Positions 22,385 through 33,282 of a DNA stretch of 64,000 nucleotides are shown here, piece after piece. The position numbers and the translations under genes were made by a program. The stretch is from Apodemus sylvaticus (Eukaryota; Chordata; Mammalia; Rodentia; Muridae): the NCBI RefSeq assembly GCF_947179515.1, contig NC_067478.1, positions 31,980,805-32,044,804 of the forward strand, in the 5' to 3' direction. The notes under the pieces are model-generated. The model saw only the letters and a list, made by a program, of their open reading frames with translations, made no database searches and was not told the DNA's origin. Position 1 is the first letter of the stretch. Each line of letters starts with the position of its first letter.

Positions 22385-22775
22385 ATTAGGATACTTTAAA
22401 TTTCCTTTTTTCTTTCCAATCTTCTGAGAAAATGCCAAATTGATTTCCAGAGTAGTTGTACTGGTTAGCAACCCCACTAGCAGTGGAGGAAGACTGCCCT
22501 TGCTCCACTTCATCACCAGCATGTGCGGTCCTTTGACTTTTGATCTTAGCCATTCTGATGGGTGCAATATGGAATCTCAGAAAAGTTTTGATTTTCATTT
22601 CCCTGATCTCTAAGGGTGTTGAACATTTCTTTAGATACTTCTCTACCATTTGTGATTTCTCTGTTGATAGTTTTCTGATTTGAATATTTTGAATATTATC
22701 CCTCTGTCAGATGTAGGGTTAGTGAAGATCTTTTCCCAGGCTGTGTAGGCTGTGATTTGTCTGAATGATGGTGTC
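22385..22775 (-). mobile_element. L1 ORF2 C-terminal part, antisense (inverted 5' segment)
   Basis: Antisense ORF2: the minus frame at 22,386-22,649 reads KKCSTPLEIREMKIKT and FHIAPIRMAKIKSQ, the conserved C-terminal region, and continues upstream to the GATCTTTTCCCAGG block. It meets sense L1 at 22,776 and the two parts are adjacent in L1 coordinates. That arrangement is the signature of twin-primed inversion during insertion. The frame is broken. Confidence 0.8.
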
Positions 22776-24090
22776 CAGGTATACCACTAGGCATATAACC
22801 AAAAGATGCTTCACTATCCCACAAGGACACGTGCTCAACTATGTTCATAGCAGCTATTTTCTAATAATTGCCAGAAACTGAACACAACTTAGATGCCTCT
22901 CAGTTGAAAAATGGATATAGAAAATATGGTATATCTATACAAAGGAATACTACTCAGTCATTAGAAGTAAGGACATCATGAATTTCACAGGCAAATGGAT
23001 GGAACTAAAAAATATCATTCTGAGTGAGGTAACTCAGACCCAAAAAGACATGCATGGTATATACTCATTTATAAGTGTATATTAGCCATAAAGTACAGGA
23101 TAACAATGCTGTAATCAAAGAAGTCAAAACAAGGAGGACCCAAGGAAGAATGGTTGAGTCTTTCTCAGAAGGGAAAACAAAGTAGTTATTGGATGTCTAT
23201 TGAAGGAGGGAACTTGGTGGAAAGGGGGATGGGGAATGGAGCGAAGCAGGTCTGTGAGTTTATATGTAAGGAGAGCCAGAGAGAAAGAAGTGAGATCAGT
23301 GGCAGGACAGGTGATCTCTAGGATGTACCAGAGACCTGAGATGGGGGAGGCCCCAGAGGGTCTACGGGGCGACTCTTGCTGAGGATCCCAGCAGTAGAAG
23401 CTACTAATCCAGAAGCAGCCACTTCCTGTAGCCAGGCAGGAATACCAGAAGAATAGCAAACCACACACAAAAAATACTTTGACTCCAAATGTATCCTGTC
23501 CACAAGATGTGCAGGGACAAAGATAGAGCAAAACACTATTAATGATGCTTATTCCTACAGACAGGAACCTGGCATAACTGTCCTGTGAGAGGCTCCAATG
23601 GAAAGATGCAGAGACTCACACCCAACCATTAGATGGAACTCTGCAATCTTTGGAAGAGTTAAGAGGACTGAGAGACCCGAAGAAGACAGGTACTCCATGG
23701 GAAGACAAACAGAAGCAACTAACCTGGACCCTTGGGAGATCCTAGAGACTGAATCACCAACCAAAGAGGGAACAAGGCCCTAGGACCCTGCAAACATGAG
23801 GCAGATGAGTAGCTTAGTCTCCACGCAGCTCTCCCAAAAACTATAGCAGGGGCTGTCCCTAAGCCTGCTGCCGGCCTGCTTGTGGATCCGGTACCTATAC
23901 ATGGACAGCCTTGTATGATCTCAATGGGAAATTATGAGCCTGGCCCCTCCTCAACTTGATGAGCAGGGGATAGTGGGTGTGTTGTGGTATCAAGGGGGTG
24001 CTGCGTTAGTGGGGGGTGAGTCCCAGAGTGGGCCCTCCCTTTCTCACAAGAAAAAAGGGGAAAGTGGAATGAGTGTAGGACTTGCATAAA
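22776..24090 (+). mobile_element. L1 ORF2 end and 3' UTR, sense
   Basis: Resumes at ATACCACTAGGCATATAACC (the IPLLGI block) directly after the inverted segment. It runs through CTACTCAGTCATTAGAAG and GGCAAATGGATGGAACT, the ORF2 stop region, and a long Lx-like 3' UTR. No A-tail is seen at 24,090, where antisense L1 begins, so the 3' end is lost or interrupted. Confidence 0.8.
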
Positions 24091-24560
24091 GGGGTGCCAC
24101 ATTTTCTGTATCCATTCTTGTTTTGAGGGACATCTGGGTTTCTGACTATTATAAATAAGGCTGTATAAATGTAGTGGAGCAGTGTCCTTGTGATATGGTG
24201 GAGCATCATTTGGGTTTATGTCCAAGAGTGGTATAGCTAGGTTTTCAGGTAGAACTATTTCTGACTTCCAGAGGAGCCACCAGATTGATTTCCAAAATAG
24301 TAGTATGAGTTTGCAATCCCACCAGCAATGGAGTTTTCCTCTTTCTCTACATCTTTGCCAGTATCTGCTGTCACCTGAGTTTTTTATCTTAGCCATTATG
24401 ATTGGTGTGAGGTGGAATCTCAGGGTTGTTTGGATTTGCATTTCCATGACGACTAAGAATGTTGAACATTTCTTTAGGTGCTTCTCAGCCATTCAAGATT
24501 CCTCAGCTGAGAATTCTTTGTTTCACTCTGTACCCCATTTTTTGAAAGTCAGTGTCATTT
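24091..24560 (-). mobile_element. L1 ORF2 3' part, antisense
   Basis: Antisense ORF2 C-terminal region (CCACATTTTCTGTATCCATT, GATTGATTTCCAAAATAG, ATTGGTGTGAGGTGGAATCT, GCACTTCTC-type end). The minus frame at 23,932-24,492 begins AEKHLKKCSTFLVVMEMQIQ in L1 and then runs out of it. Degenerate; a second L1 piece abutting the sense copy to its left. Confidence 0.8.
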
Positions 24561-24725
24561 TATTCAGAAATTGAGAACATTACTATTCATTATTGAGAAA
24601 TGTGTATTAATATGTGTCATTATGTTGATTTTGTTGTGCTTCCTTAGACTTCTTTGCAAATTTAAATGTTGGTTTTTGCCTTCAAATGAAGAAATGAGAT
24701 AAAAGCATTACATAATCTTTACAAA

Positions 24726-25330
24726 TATGTGGCTTGGGCTAAGCCCACAGCATTTCTATATAACTATCCAAAAATCTAGGCCTGGAAGATTCTAGCCTCT
24801 ATACAATATAATCTTCTCCAATCATAGACCTTGAAGTCTTCAGCTTCCAGCCTCTGTTAACCTAGGCCTAGAATGTTCAGCCTATGAGACATACTACTGA
24901 ATAAACTCTGTAGCTTTTTCTGAACTCTGCCTGGCTGGTTCAATTCAGCTACTCTTGCTCAAGCTCCTATCCAAACTGATTCAAATCAGGTTCTCTTAGT
25001 TTCTGACTGATTTGCACTGCTTGGAAAGACTGCCTCTGAACTCCTCAAACTGAACTGATTCAGTTGCCTCTCACTGCTCTGTAAGTACAATCTACAATCT
25101 CTTTCCTATCTGTTCTCATGAGAGTTGGATGCATCCTATCTCACATTCATTTTGTCAAATCTTTCTCTGATTTCACTTTTCTGCCTGTCAAGTAGATGTT
25201 ACATTTAAATGTAGCTGTTTTCTTCTCCTGACTAATTTTGCCTTACAGGTGTATCCTAAGGGAGTGTCAGCTTTTTAGCCAGCTCACACAGACTAGAGCT
25301 TTGGATGTTATCCCATGCCGGAGCAGCCAT
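24726..25330 (-). mobile_element. Rodent LTR-like element, reverse orientation
   Basis: On the minus strand this matches 2,540-3,245: CATGGCTGCTCCGG, ACATCCAAAGCTCTAG, GAGAAAGATTTGACAAAATG, GGATGCATCCAACTCTCATG and GAGTTTATTCAGTAGTA. It is the same family as the 2.5-kb copy, with no frame. It may continue left to the CCACA at 24,724-24,728, which would suit an LTR end (TG...CA). Family unnamed, RMER-type suspected. Confidence 0.6.
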
Positions 25331-26409
25331 GTTGCTGAATTAAAATTCTTCTATATCTTTCCCCTTTTTGCTTAATCTGAAAATTGTACACAGTTTAACT
25401 ATTACAACAAACACAATTATCAATCCCACAATCTTAACAGTCTGAATGTCCTTATGAAAGTTCATTGATGTGAGAATCTTTATAACTGCAGTGCTGATCA
25501 TCTATCCTTCAGCAAATGTCCACGGCAGCACATGATCCTCCACTCTTCCAGGGTGATAAACAACCTGTCTGTCTTCAAACAGTTTGTTGAGTTGTCCCCA
25601 TGCTGGGGGTCAGATTTCTGCATCATATATATTGGTGTCTTTCTGAATCTCTTCCTTCCTTGAGTCAGGCCTTTCATGAGGAAGTTTCTCTTATTCAGAT
25701 TAGATCTTTATCAATTTTTATAAGATAGTCTTTCCTATAAGATATATATTTCCTGTAGAAATATAGACAAAACCTCTTCTTCGATATAACACATTCCTTG
25801 ACTTCCATTATGATACTGAAACATCTTTAAAGTATACAGGTCATTCTACCTTAGTAAATTTCTCTGTAATGTAGTATCTATCAATAGCTACTGTTCCTAC
25901 ATCATTGACAATCAAAGAATTTAAAGTAAATAACACACTATTCATTGTATTTCTGGGAATTCTTATTCCCCCCTCACTGTTTATTAAGGTACAATTAAAT
26001 CTTTAGGGATCCACTATTATTTTTTACCCTTTAAATTAGACAGTTAGGCAGTCACATTCTATGCCCTACTCCTTGCCATTGAGCTAGACTTAACTATTTA
26101 TATACAAAACAATCTAACCATATTATATAAAATGCCCATATACAGCATCAGTTCAATAGTTTTCTAAGATCCAAGGAATATTAATTTGAGCTCCCTATTG
26201 TTGTACCAGATCTTTTCCCCACAGCTTGAATATACCTAGTTTATCTTCTGGTCCTGCATATTTCATTTCTCTTAAACTTTTTTTACTTGGGTTAATGTGC
26301 TAGTAGGACTAGGCTACGACCTAACCAGACAGTGCAGATTTGGGAATAGAATCCAAAGGCATGTAAGTGAGTGAGAGACAATCCCCAAATCCAATTTCTA
26401 GGGATCCCA
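25331..26409. other. Unassigned interval, possibly internal part of the adjacent LTR-like element
   Basis: AT-rich, with no recognisable gag or pol frame. Position next to the reverse-oriented LTR-like copy suggests it could be its internal sequence, but I see no primer-binding site or other direct support. Confidence 0.3.
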
Positions 26410-27005
26410 AATAAAGACTAAGCTGACATCAGCTGCAAATGAGTAGGGGGTCTTAGTCCAGCCCATGCATGCTCTTTGCTTGCTGTGTCAGTCTTGTTGA
26501 GGCCCCCTGGTGCTGGGATTACAGGCTTGTGCCACCACTGCCCGGCTCTGTGCATCTTATTATGCTGTTCCTGACCCCTCGGGCTCACTCAATCCAATTC
26601 TCCCCAATCTTCCACAAGACTCCTTGAGCTCTGTATAATGTTTGGCTGTGGATCTCTGCATTGTTTTCAATCTGCTGCTAGATAAAGCCTCAGGAGTATG
26701 CTAGATTCATGCCTGCAAGCATAATAGACTATCATTAATAGTGTAGGAGTGGGCTCTCAGGGGATGAATCTCAAGTTGGGGCAGACATTGCCTGGCTGTT
26801 CTCTCAATCTCTGATCTATCAAATTTTTGGCTCAAAGGTTTTATGGCTGGCTTGATACCTCCTCCCTCTACTGGGAGTCCTGTCTGACTACAGGAGGTGT
26901 CCACTTCAGTCCTGTTCGTAGAAATCTCAGCCAGAGTCATCCCATAGATTCCCCCATCCGAGGCCAACAGCTAGTTCCAGAGATGACACCACCCATTTCC
27001 ACACC
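26410..27005 (-). mobile_element. L1 (Lx-type) 3' UTR, antisense
   Basis: Antisense 3' UTR landmarks: AGTCCAGCCCATGCATGCTC, GCCTCAGGAGTATGCTAGATT, GGGATGAATCTCAAGTTGGG, ACTACAGGAGGTGTCCACTTC and CCCATAGATTCCCCCATCC. It is interrupted near 26,495-26,546 by a B1 fragment. No coding content. Confidence 0.75.
26503..26546 (-). mobile_element. B1 SINE fragment, antisense
   Basis: GGTGCTGGGATTACAGGC and TTGTGCCACCACTGCCCGGC are the reverse complement of the first ~45 bases of B1 (7SL-derived left end). Only this piece is present. Confidence 0.75.
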
Positions 27006-28285
27006 ACACTACAACAGTGTTTTCCTTTTTTTAATGGGATATTTTATTTATTTGCATTTCAAATGTTATCCCCTTTCCAGGTTTCCTCACTGGAAACCCC
27101 CTATACTAGCCTTTCTCCCCCTTCTTCTATGAAGGTGCTCACCTACCCACCCACCAGTCCTGCCCTGGCATTGTTCTACAGTGGGGCATGGAACCTTCCC
27201 GGGACCAAGGGTTTCTCTTCCCATTGATTTCTGACAAAGTCATTCTCTGCTACATATGTGGCTTGATCTGCTGTCAGTTTCCTATTGACAGTTCTGTTAC
27301 ATTACATAATTTTAATGAATTTATTTTCAAGTTTGTACTATTTTTATATTTCTTTATTTTTACCTTCCGTGTTGGTGGTTTAGTCCCTGGGAGCTCTGGA
27401 GATCTGATTGGTTGATAATGTTGTTCTTCCTATGGGTTGCAAACCCCTTCAGTTTCTCCAGTTCTTTCTCTAATTCCTCCATTGGAGACCCCATGCTCAA
27501 TGTTCAATGGCTGGCTGTGAGCATTTGCCTCTGTGTTTGCCAGGTTCTGAGGGAGCCTCTCAGGAGACAGCTATATCAGACTCCTGTCAGCAAGCACTTT
27601 TTGGCGTTCCCTATAGTGTCTGGGTTTGGTGCCTGTATATGGGTTTGGAGCCCCAGGTGGGGCCGTCTCTAGATGGCCTTTCCTTCAGTCTCAGATCCAC
27701 ACTTTTTGTCTATATTTTCCCTCTTGAGTATTTTGTCACCCATTTTTAAAAATTGGGTTATTTAGTTTTCTGTAGTCTAACTTCTTGAGTTCTTTGTATT
27801 ATTTTGAATATTAGCTCCCTATTGGATGTAGGTTGGTAAAGATCTTTTTCCAATTTGTAGTTTGCCATTTTGTCCTATGGACAGTATCCTTTGCCTTACA
27901 GAAGATCTTCAATTTCATGAGGTCCCATTTGTCAGTTGTTGATCTTAGAGACTGAGACATTATTTTTCAGTTTAGGAAATTTTCCCCTGGGCCAATGTGT
28001 TCTAAACTATTTCCCAATTCTCTTCTATTAGACTCTGTATCTGGTTTCATGTGCAGGTCCTTGATCTACTTGGACTTGAGATTTGTACAAGGCAATAAAA
28101 ATGGATCAGTTTACATTCTTCTACATGCAGACCTCTAGTTAGACTAGCATCATTTGCTGAAGATGCTTTCTTTTTTTCCATGGTATGGTTTTGGCTTCTT
28201 TGTCAAAGATAAAATGTCCATAGGAGTTTGGGTTTATTTATTATTTCAATTCTATTGCATTGATCGACCTGTACACAAGAACCTG
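27006..28285 (-). mobile_element. L1, antisense: 3' UTR and ORF2 part with internal deletions
   Basis: 3' UTR from TTTGCATTTCAAATGTTATC (27,051) through GGTTTAGTCCCTGGGAGCTC, CAATGGCTGGCTGTGAGCAT and GGCCTTTCCTTCAGTC. It jumps near 27,735 to antisense ORF2 (TAGTCTAACTTCTTGAGTTC, AAGATCTTTTTCCAATTTG, GGTCCTTGATCTACTTGGAC, ACCAGCATC-like, up to ATTGATCGACCTGTAC). The jump removes the ORF2 C-terminus. A foreign ~88-bp block sits at 27,278-27,365. Dead copy. Confidence 0.85.
27278..27365 (+). repeat. Templated insertion copied from ~1.4 kb downstream
   Basis: Replaces expected L1 sequence between CTACATATGTGGC and GTTGGTGGTTTAGTCC. The block matches 28,641-28,656 and then 28,711-28,785 in the same orientation, skipping about 55 bp: TTTCC(T/C)ATTGACAGTT followed by TTCTGTTACATTA(C/T)ATAAT and ATTTTCAAGTTTGTA(C/T)TATT. 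It has a few mismatches, so it is not very recent. Confidence 0.85.
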
Positions 28286-30472
28286 GAAAAACAGAAGGTG
28301 TCTTTTAGACTCCAGTAGCCTCCTAGACAAATATTGCTTAATTCCTACATTTGAGAGTTAATCTTGAGATAGTTTTTTTAATCAGTGTAAATATCATCCA
28401 TTTATAAAAATATTTTTGTAGTTATTTTTATTATTTTTATTAAAATAAATTTTAATATAATATATTCTGTCTGTTTTTAAGATTAAAATTTCTATTGGTT
28501 ATCTCTGTATATATCTGTTTTTAATCTACTTCTAAGTTGTGATTATAAGACTGAGAATTAATACATTTCATCAGGAAAATGCTCAATGATTACCTCCTTA
28601 TGTATATTGTATCATTTACTCAATCTAATTTTTTCCTGGATTTCCCATTGACAGTTTATTTGTGGTGGCTTTTTTGTTGCCTCTTAGTCTTTTAATACTG
28701 TCTTTATGCATTCTGTTACATTATATAATTTTAATGAACTTATTTTCAAGTTTGTATTATTTTTATATTTATTTTTATCCTTAACCATTTTTCTCTCACT
28801 AATTTTATTTCTACTCACTCTATATTTTAATATAGATAATATTTTATTCATTTAAAAATCCCTTTCCATTTCTTGTTTTATTCTCTTCCTGCTGTCTTAA
28901 TTTTAGAAGTAATTATGTTAGTCTTATTTACCACATTCTTTCAGATTATCATTCTTAAATATTTCCTATTCTAGCAGGATAACTGATACTTCCTGATTTT
29001 CTCCACTATAGAAATCTGCACTGTAACTCATATAGAAAAACCTCAGTTGTTAGATATAACTCTTCTTTTTGTGTCCTCAAGAAAAATAAGTACTTACTGA
29101 TTGCAATTTTAATGCTCCACTGTTGCCCGCTGTCCACAAATATGAACAGATGCATTTAATGATGATTAAATGTGACAGAAAAACCTTCTTTGCAATATTG
29201 TACTTTTAAAATTACAACTCACATTTAGTGGAAGTGTGTGTGCATGTGTGTGTGTTTGTGTGTATGTGTGTATGTGTGTTTCCTATTGTGTAAGAACACC
29301 TTTTTCACCTTTTTCTGTGGTTTACACACCGTTCTCTTAGATCTGTTTGATAATCAGCTTTTAGATCAATTTCTCTGTGTGGTAACTATCGGAAGCTGCA
29401 ATTGCTATTGATTGGAACCTGAATTTCAGACTGGGAGCTCTCTGTCTCTATCTTTTTATTGTCCAATAAGAATCTGTTCTTAGATAATAAAATTATTTGG
29501 AGTTTCACATCATACGGGTCACACGGCCTATCCCCTTGTGTTCTATGAAGGTGGAAAGTACTCTATTTGTTTCTCCAGGGTAGCTGCCCTAAGGAGCTCA
29601 CACGCTCCCTCCTCATTCTCAGCCCTGCTCAGCATCTTCATCCATTCTGAATTCTCTGGACTTTCTTACCTGTGATTTCAATGGTTTCAATGCCGTCTTC
29701 TAACCTACCATCCCCAATTTCTTTGACACCAAGGTCATTGTGTATTTGATTATTTACTGAGTTTGTTCAGTGTTTAACAGCATCTGTTATCAGTTATTTC
29801 GTTTGGTAGGAAATAACTTTCATGATGAGTCTAGACCACAGGTTCAATATATCCTTAAGTTCTTCTTTGATTTTAGTTGGTTCCTTTTGTATCTTTGATA
29901 TTATCTTATTTGTTTTGTATGGCTTTGGTTGAGCAAGGTGAAGAATTATGAGTGATGAGAATTCTCTTTGGTCTGGCTCTCGGACTGCGTGAATAAGTTG
30001 GGTTTCCTCCCATCTTTTTCTCATTTGCCTGCTTCTCATCTGCTTTGGTGTCTGCCTGTCTTTTAACACCTTCATTATGCCTCTCGACATCAGAGTGGCT
30101 TTCTTTTTTCTTTTTTTTCTTTCAGTTATCATCTCTTTTCATTCACATTTTATTCCTGAGGTTTTTTGAGTTTTCATCTTTCCAATTCCTTTTTTGATTG
30201 TACTGTAGCCATTATTACTTGCCCTTGAGTATTCAGAAAGGATGTGTTTTGGTTAAAGTTTATGATTTTATTGTGAAATATCATCTCCTTTTACTCTTTT
30301 TTCCTTATCTAATTACTCCATTGGGAATTTTTTATTAATTGTTTTTTGTCATTTCCCTGTATACTCCCTTCTCATAACTATATAGGTTTTATACTAGGTA
30401 CTTTTGGATAATTGCTGGCCAACTGTTGTATAAAGAGGTGGTAAAGGCTTGGAAAATGAGCAAGAAAAAAAG

Positions 30473-30475
<3 letters not shown>
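28286..30475. other. Unassigned AT-rich interval
   Basis: T-rich DNA with no SINE or L1 body that I recognise. It includes the source of the templated insertion (28,641-28,785). A Lys/Arg-rich 112-codon minus frame lies at 29,794-30,132, and a splice-donor-like string (CAGGTAAGAA on the minus strand) at about 29,668-29,677. I cannot tie either to a gene. Confidence 0.4.
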
Positions 30476-30520
<45 letters not shown>

Positions 30521-30531
30521 ACTCTCTCTAA
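30476..30531. repeat. (TC)n microsatellite
   Basis: About 45 bases of uninterrupted TC followed by TTTCTCACTCTCTCT variants. Confidence 0.95.
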
Positions 30532-30648
30532 ATTTTAAACTTGTCTTTTCATTTTGGGGGGATATTGATAAATAATATCTGCTATTAATATTATAAAGAG
30601 AAATGATGGAATTATTCTATTTTTCACCTTCTGAGAGCTAATCAAAGA

Positions 30649-30678
30649 TCGCGCGTGCGATGCGCGCGCACGTGCGCG

Positions 30679-30722
<44 letters not shown>
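30649..30722. repeat. CG/CA alternating tract (Z-DNA prone)
   Basis: GCGCGTGCGATGCGCGCGCA then CGTGCGCGCT and a long (CA)n. CpG runs are rare in AT-rich mammalian DNA outside islands, and strict alternation makes this a strong Z-DNA candidate. Overlapping Cys/Val-rich frames are artefacts. Confidence 0.9.
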
Positions 30723-30725
<3 letters not shown>

Positions 30726-31769
30726 CTATGCAGGTAGAAAGCAGGGCAGAAGGCCAGGCACTGTGCATTCATATCATTTGTGCCATCAGGAATGAAATAA
30801 AGTTGAGCAACAAAAAGAGAGCTGAGGTCCAGGACTGTGAACCCCAGATGGGAGGGGTTGAAAGTGAGCCAGGGAGCTAGCTTATTCAAGAAAGTATTTA
30901 AGAGATAGTTGCTTTCCTTAGTATGTTCTCTTGAAAACTAGGAAAATTACTTTAGTCTGTGAATTTTTTTTCATTATGGTGATTTTAGTTATGGAAAAAT
31001 TAAAATGTGCAATATACTTACATATAAGTAAATATTCTAAATATACTATACCTGTTAATGTGAAATATTTGATCTTAGTGAATATTAATATACATACTAG
31101 TTGTCCTATCAGTTCACAGTTATTTTAGTAAGCATGCACCACACCTACTCTCACAAAATGCAAATTTCAAGTATACTCTAGAATAGAGAATGCCTCTCCT
31201 AGGCATTTGTTTGTTTTTCCTAGGTTGCGGGATTACTTGGTTAGGAAAGAAGTGCAAGTCTCATGACTGGCTATGAACTGTGAGCTTGCGTCTCTGCATC
31301 CTTAGGTGGTTCTACAGGTTTATTTCCATCCAGCCTGTCTTCATTTTCCAAAACCCCAATAGATGTTTCTACAAACAGGCAGTACGTATATGCCCTTATT
31401 TAGTTCTACATTCTTGGCCACTGTGAAACATTTCATACAGCATTTTACACAAATGAAGTGATACAGTAAGATCTGATTATTTAAGGGTATTAAGGATGGA
31501 ATGCACGGTACAGAATGCTGCCTTCTTGAATGGACCTTGCATCTTGCTTGATGCATTTTCTCTAAATCTCTTATGTCATTAGGGGTCTAATATTTAGCAT
31601 CTTCATCAGCCTTAACCTGAAGTTGGTGGATGAGGATGAGTGCCACAGCTCATAAGCATGCAGCTAGTAGAAGAAAACCCCAAAACAATGCTTGTTATAA
31701 AACTACATCTTCAAGACATGTTCCTTAAGTGTCTGGTAAGTTCATTTAAGGCAGTCTTTATGAGGATTT
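30723..31769. other. Unassigned interval
   Basis: AT-rich, without recognisable genes or repeats. Short frames (30,931-31,128; 31,341-31,556; 31,640-31,846) have no motifs; the last runs into antisense L1. Confidence 0.4.
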
Positions 31770-32352
31770 CTCATATCAAATGCTATCCCCTTTCCATTTT
31801 CCCCTATGATAACCCCCTGTACCCTTCCCTTCCTCTGCTTCTATGAAGGTGCTCCCTCACCCATCCGTCCACTCCTGCATTACCACCCTAGCATTGCCCT
31901 ATGCTGGGGCATCAAGCCTTCACAGAACTAAGGGCCTCCCCTCTCACTGATGTCAGATAAGGCCACCCTCTACTACATATGTAGCCGAAGCCATGGGTCC
32001 CTCCATGTGTATTCTTTGGTTGGTGGTTTGGTCCCTGGGGTGTCTGGTTGGCTGATATTGTTGATCTTCCTGAGAGGTTGCAAACCTGTTCAGCTCCTTC
32101 AGTCCTTCCCCTAAGTCCTCCACTGGGGTCCCTGTGCTCAGTCCAATGGTTGGCTGCGAGCATCTGCATCTGTATTGGTAAGGCTCTGGCAGAGCCTCTT
32201 GGGAGATCTCCATATCAGGTTCCTGTCAGCAAGCACTTCTTGGCATCAAACCCAGTGAGTGGGTTTGGTGGCCATATATGGGATGGATCCCCAGGTGGGG
32301 TAGTCTCTGAATGGCCTTTCCTTCAGTTTCTGCTCTGCTCTTTGTCCCTGTA
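31770..32352 (-). mobile_element. L1 3' UTR, antisense, 5'-truncated
   Basis: From CAAATGCTATCCCCTTTCC through CTATGAAGGTGCTCCCTCAC, TACATATGTAGCCGAAGCCATG, TTTGGTTGGTGGTTTGGTCC and CAGTCCAATGGTTGGCTGCG to GGCCTTTCCTTCAGTTTCTG. Well preserved over about 580 bp, ending before the ORF2 stop. Frames on both strands are UTR translations. Confidence 0.88.
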
Positions 32353-32680
32353 TTTTCTCTGTGCATATTTTTATTTTTAAATAAATATTTCATATAATAT
32401 TTTCACGGAAATGATCTGCTAAATTACAGGAGAGATGTGTTTATAAAGAATGTTTGATTTTTTTTTTTTACAATTTTATCATGAAATCAGAAACTCAATA
32501 GGGAACACTGATATTTTTACCAATTAACAATGTATAGAAATAGGTTTGGTGGCACTAATAACTAAAGCAAATTACTTTCTTTATGGAGCTAATAATTTAT
32601 TTAGTATAATGAAAGAGTATTTTAAAATACACTTGTCAATTTTAGAATATCCATATTATTTTTTAATTATTACTTAATTT
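32353..32680. other. Unassigned AT-rich interval
   Basis: Nothing recognisable; A/T-rich with short homopolymers. Confidence 0.4.
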
Positions 32681-32684
32681 TTAA

Positions 32685-32900
32685 GTTGTTGATGTTACCG
32701 TTTGGCTTGCATGGATGTCTATGTACCACATGCAGGCCCACTGCTCACAGAGGCCAGAAGAGGGTGTCAGATACCTTGGGGTTGTCATTACAGACAGTTA
32801 TAAGCTGCCATGTGGGTTCTAGAAACAAAGCCCAGGTCTGCTGGAAAGACTTGCCAGTGATTTTAACCATTGTGACATATCTTCAGACCCTCTTTTTAAA
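32685..32900 (-). mobile_element. B3-type SINE, antisense
   Basis: CCACATGCAGGCCCACTGCT, GAGGCCAGAAGAGGGTGTCAG, GTTATAAGCTGCCATGTGGG and TTTTAACCATTGTGACATA are the antisense order of a B3/B2-type SINE from AT-rich tail to promoter box B and A regions. It is old and diverged. Confidence 0.75.
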
Positions 32901-32999
32901 AATTCACACATAAACATTTTTTTTTACTTTTTTATTTGTAATGTTTTTATTACTTTTTCTGCAAAGTTAGCAATATTACATTATCTTTGAAAACTGAAA

Positions 33000-33230
33000 A
33001 TATTTTTTGAATGCATGTGCACAGTAAATATGGGTGTGTGTCTGCCTGCAGAGATGAGAAATCAGAGTTGAGTGTCTTCTTTTATGACTTTTCCCCTTAC
33101 CTGTAAACCACAGGGATTACAAGTACAGGCCCCTCCATCCACCCGGCTTATTGCTTGGGTCCTGGAGATGAGAAACTGAGATTTCATTCCTGCACAGCAA
33201 GCTCTTTGCTCACTCTGCTAACTCTTCCAA
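33000..33230 (-). mobile_element. SINE fragment, probably B4-like
   Basis: GATTACAAGTACAGGCCCC, CACCCGGCTTATTGCTTGGG, GCACAGCAAGCTCTTTGCTC and CTGCTAACTCTTCC follow the order of a composite rodent SINE in antisense. Diverged; family by resemblance. Confidence 0.5.
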
Positions 33231-33239
33231 CAACAACAC

Positions 33240-33240
<1 letters not shown>

Positions 33241-33281
<41 letters not shown>

Positions 33282-33282
33282 C
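33241..33282. repeat. (TG)n microsatellite
   Basis: About 38 bases of TG followed by ATGCACGCGCC. Confidence 0.95.

Noticed and set aside
23124..23531. A 135-codon minus frame with Cys and hydrophobic residues
   Set aside because: Antisense to the L1 3' UTR of the 22.8-24.1 kb copy, with the same UTR bases also open on the plus strand.
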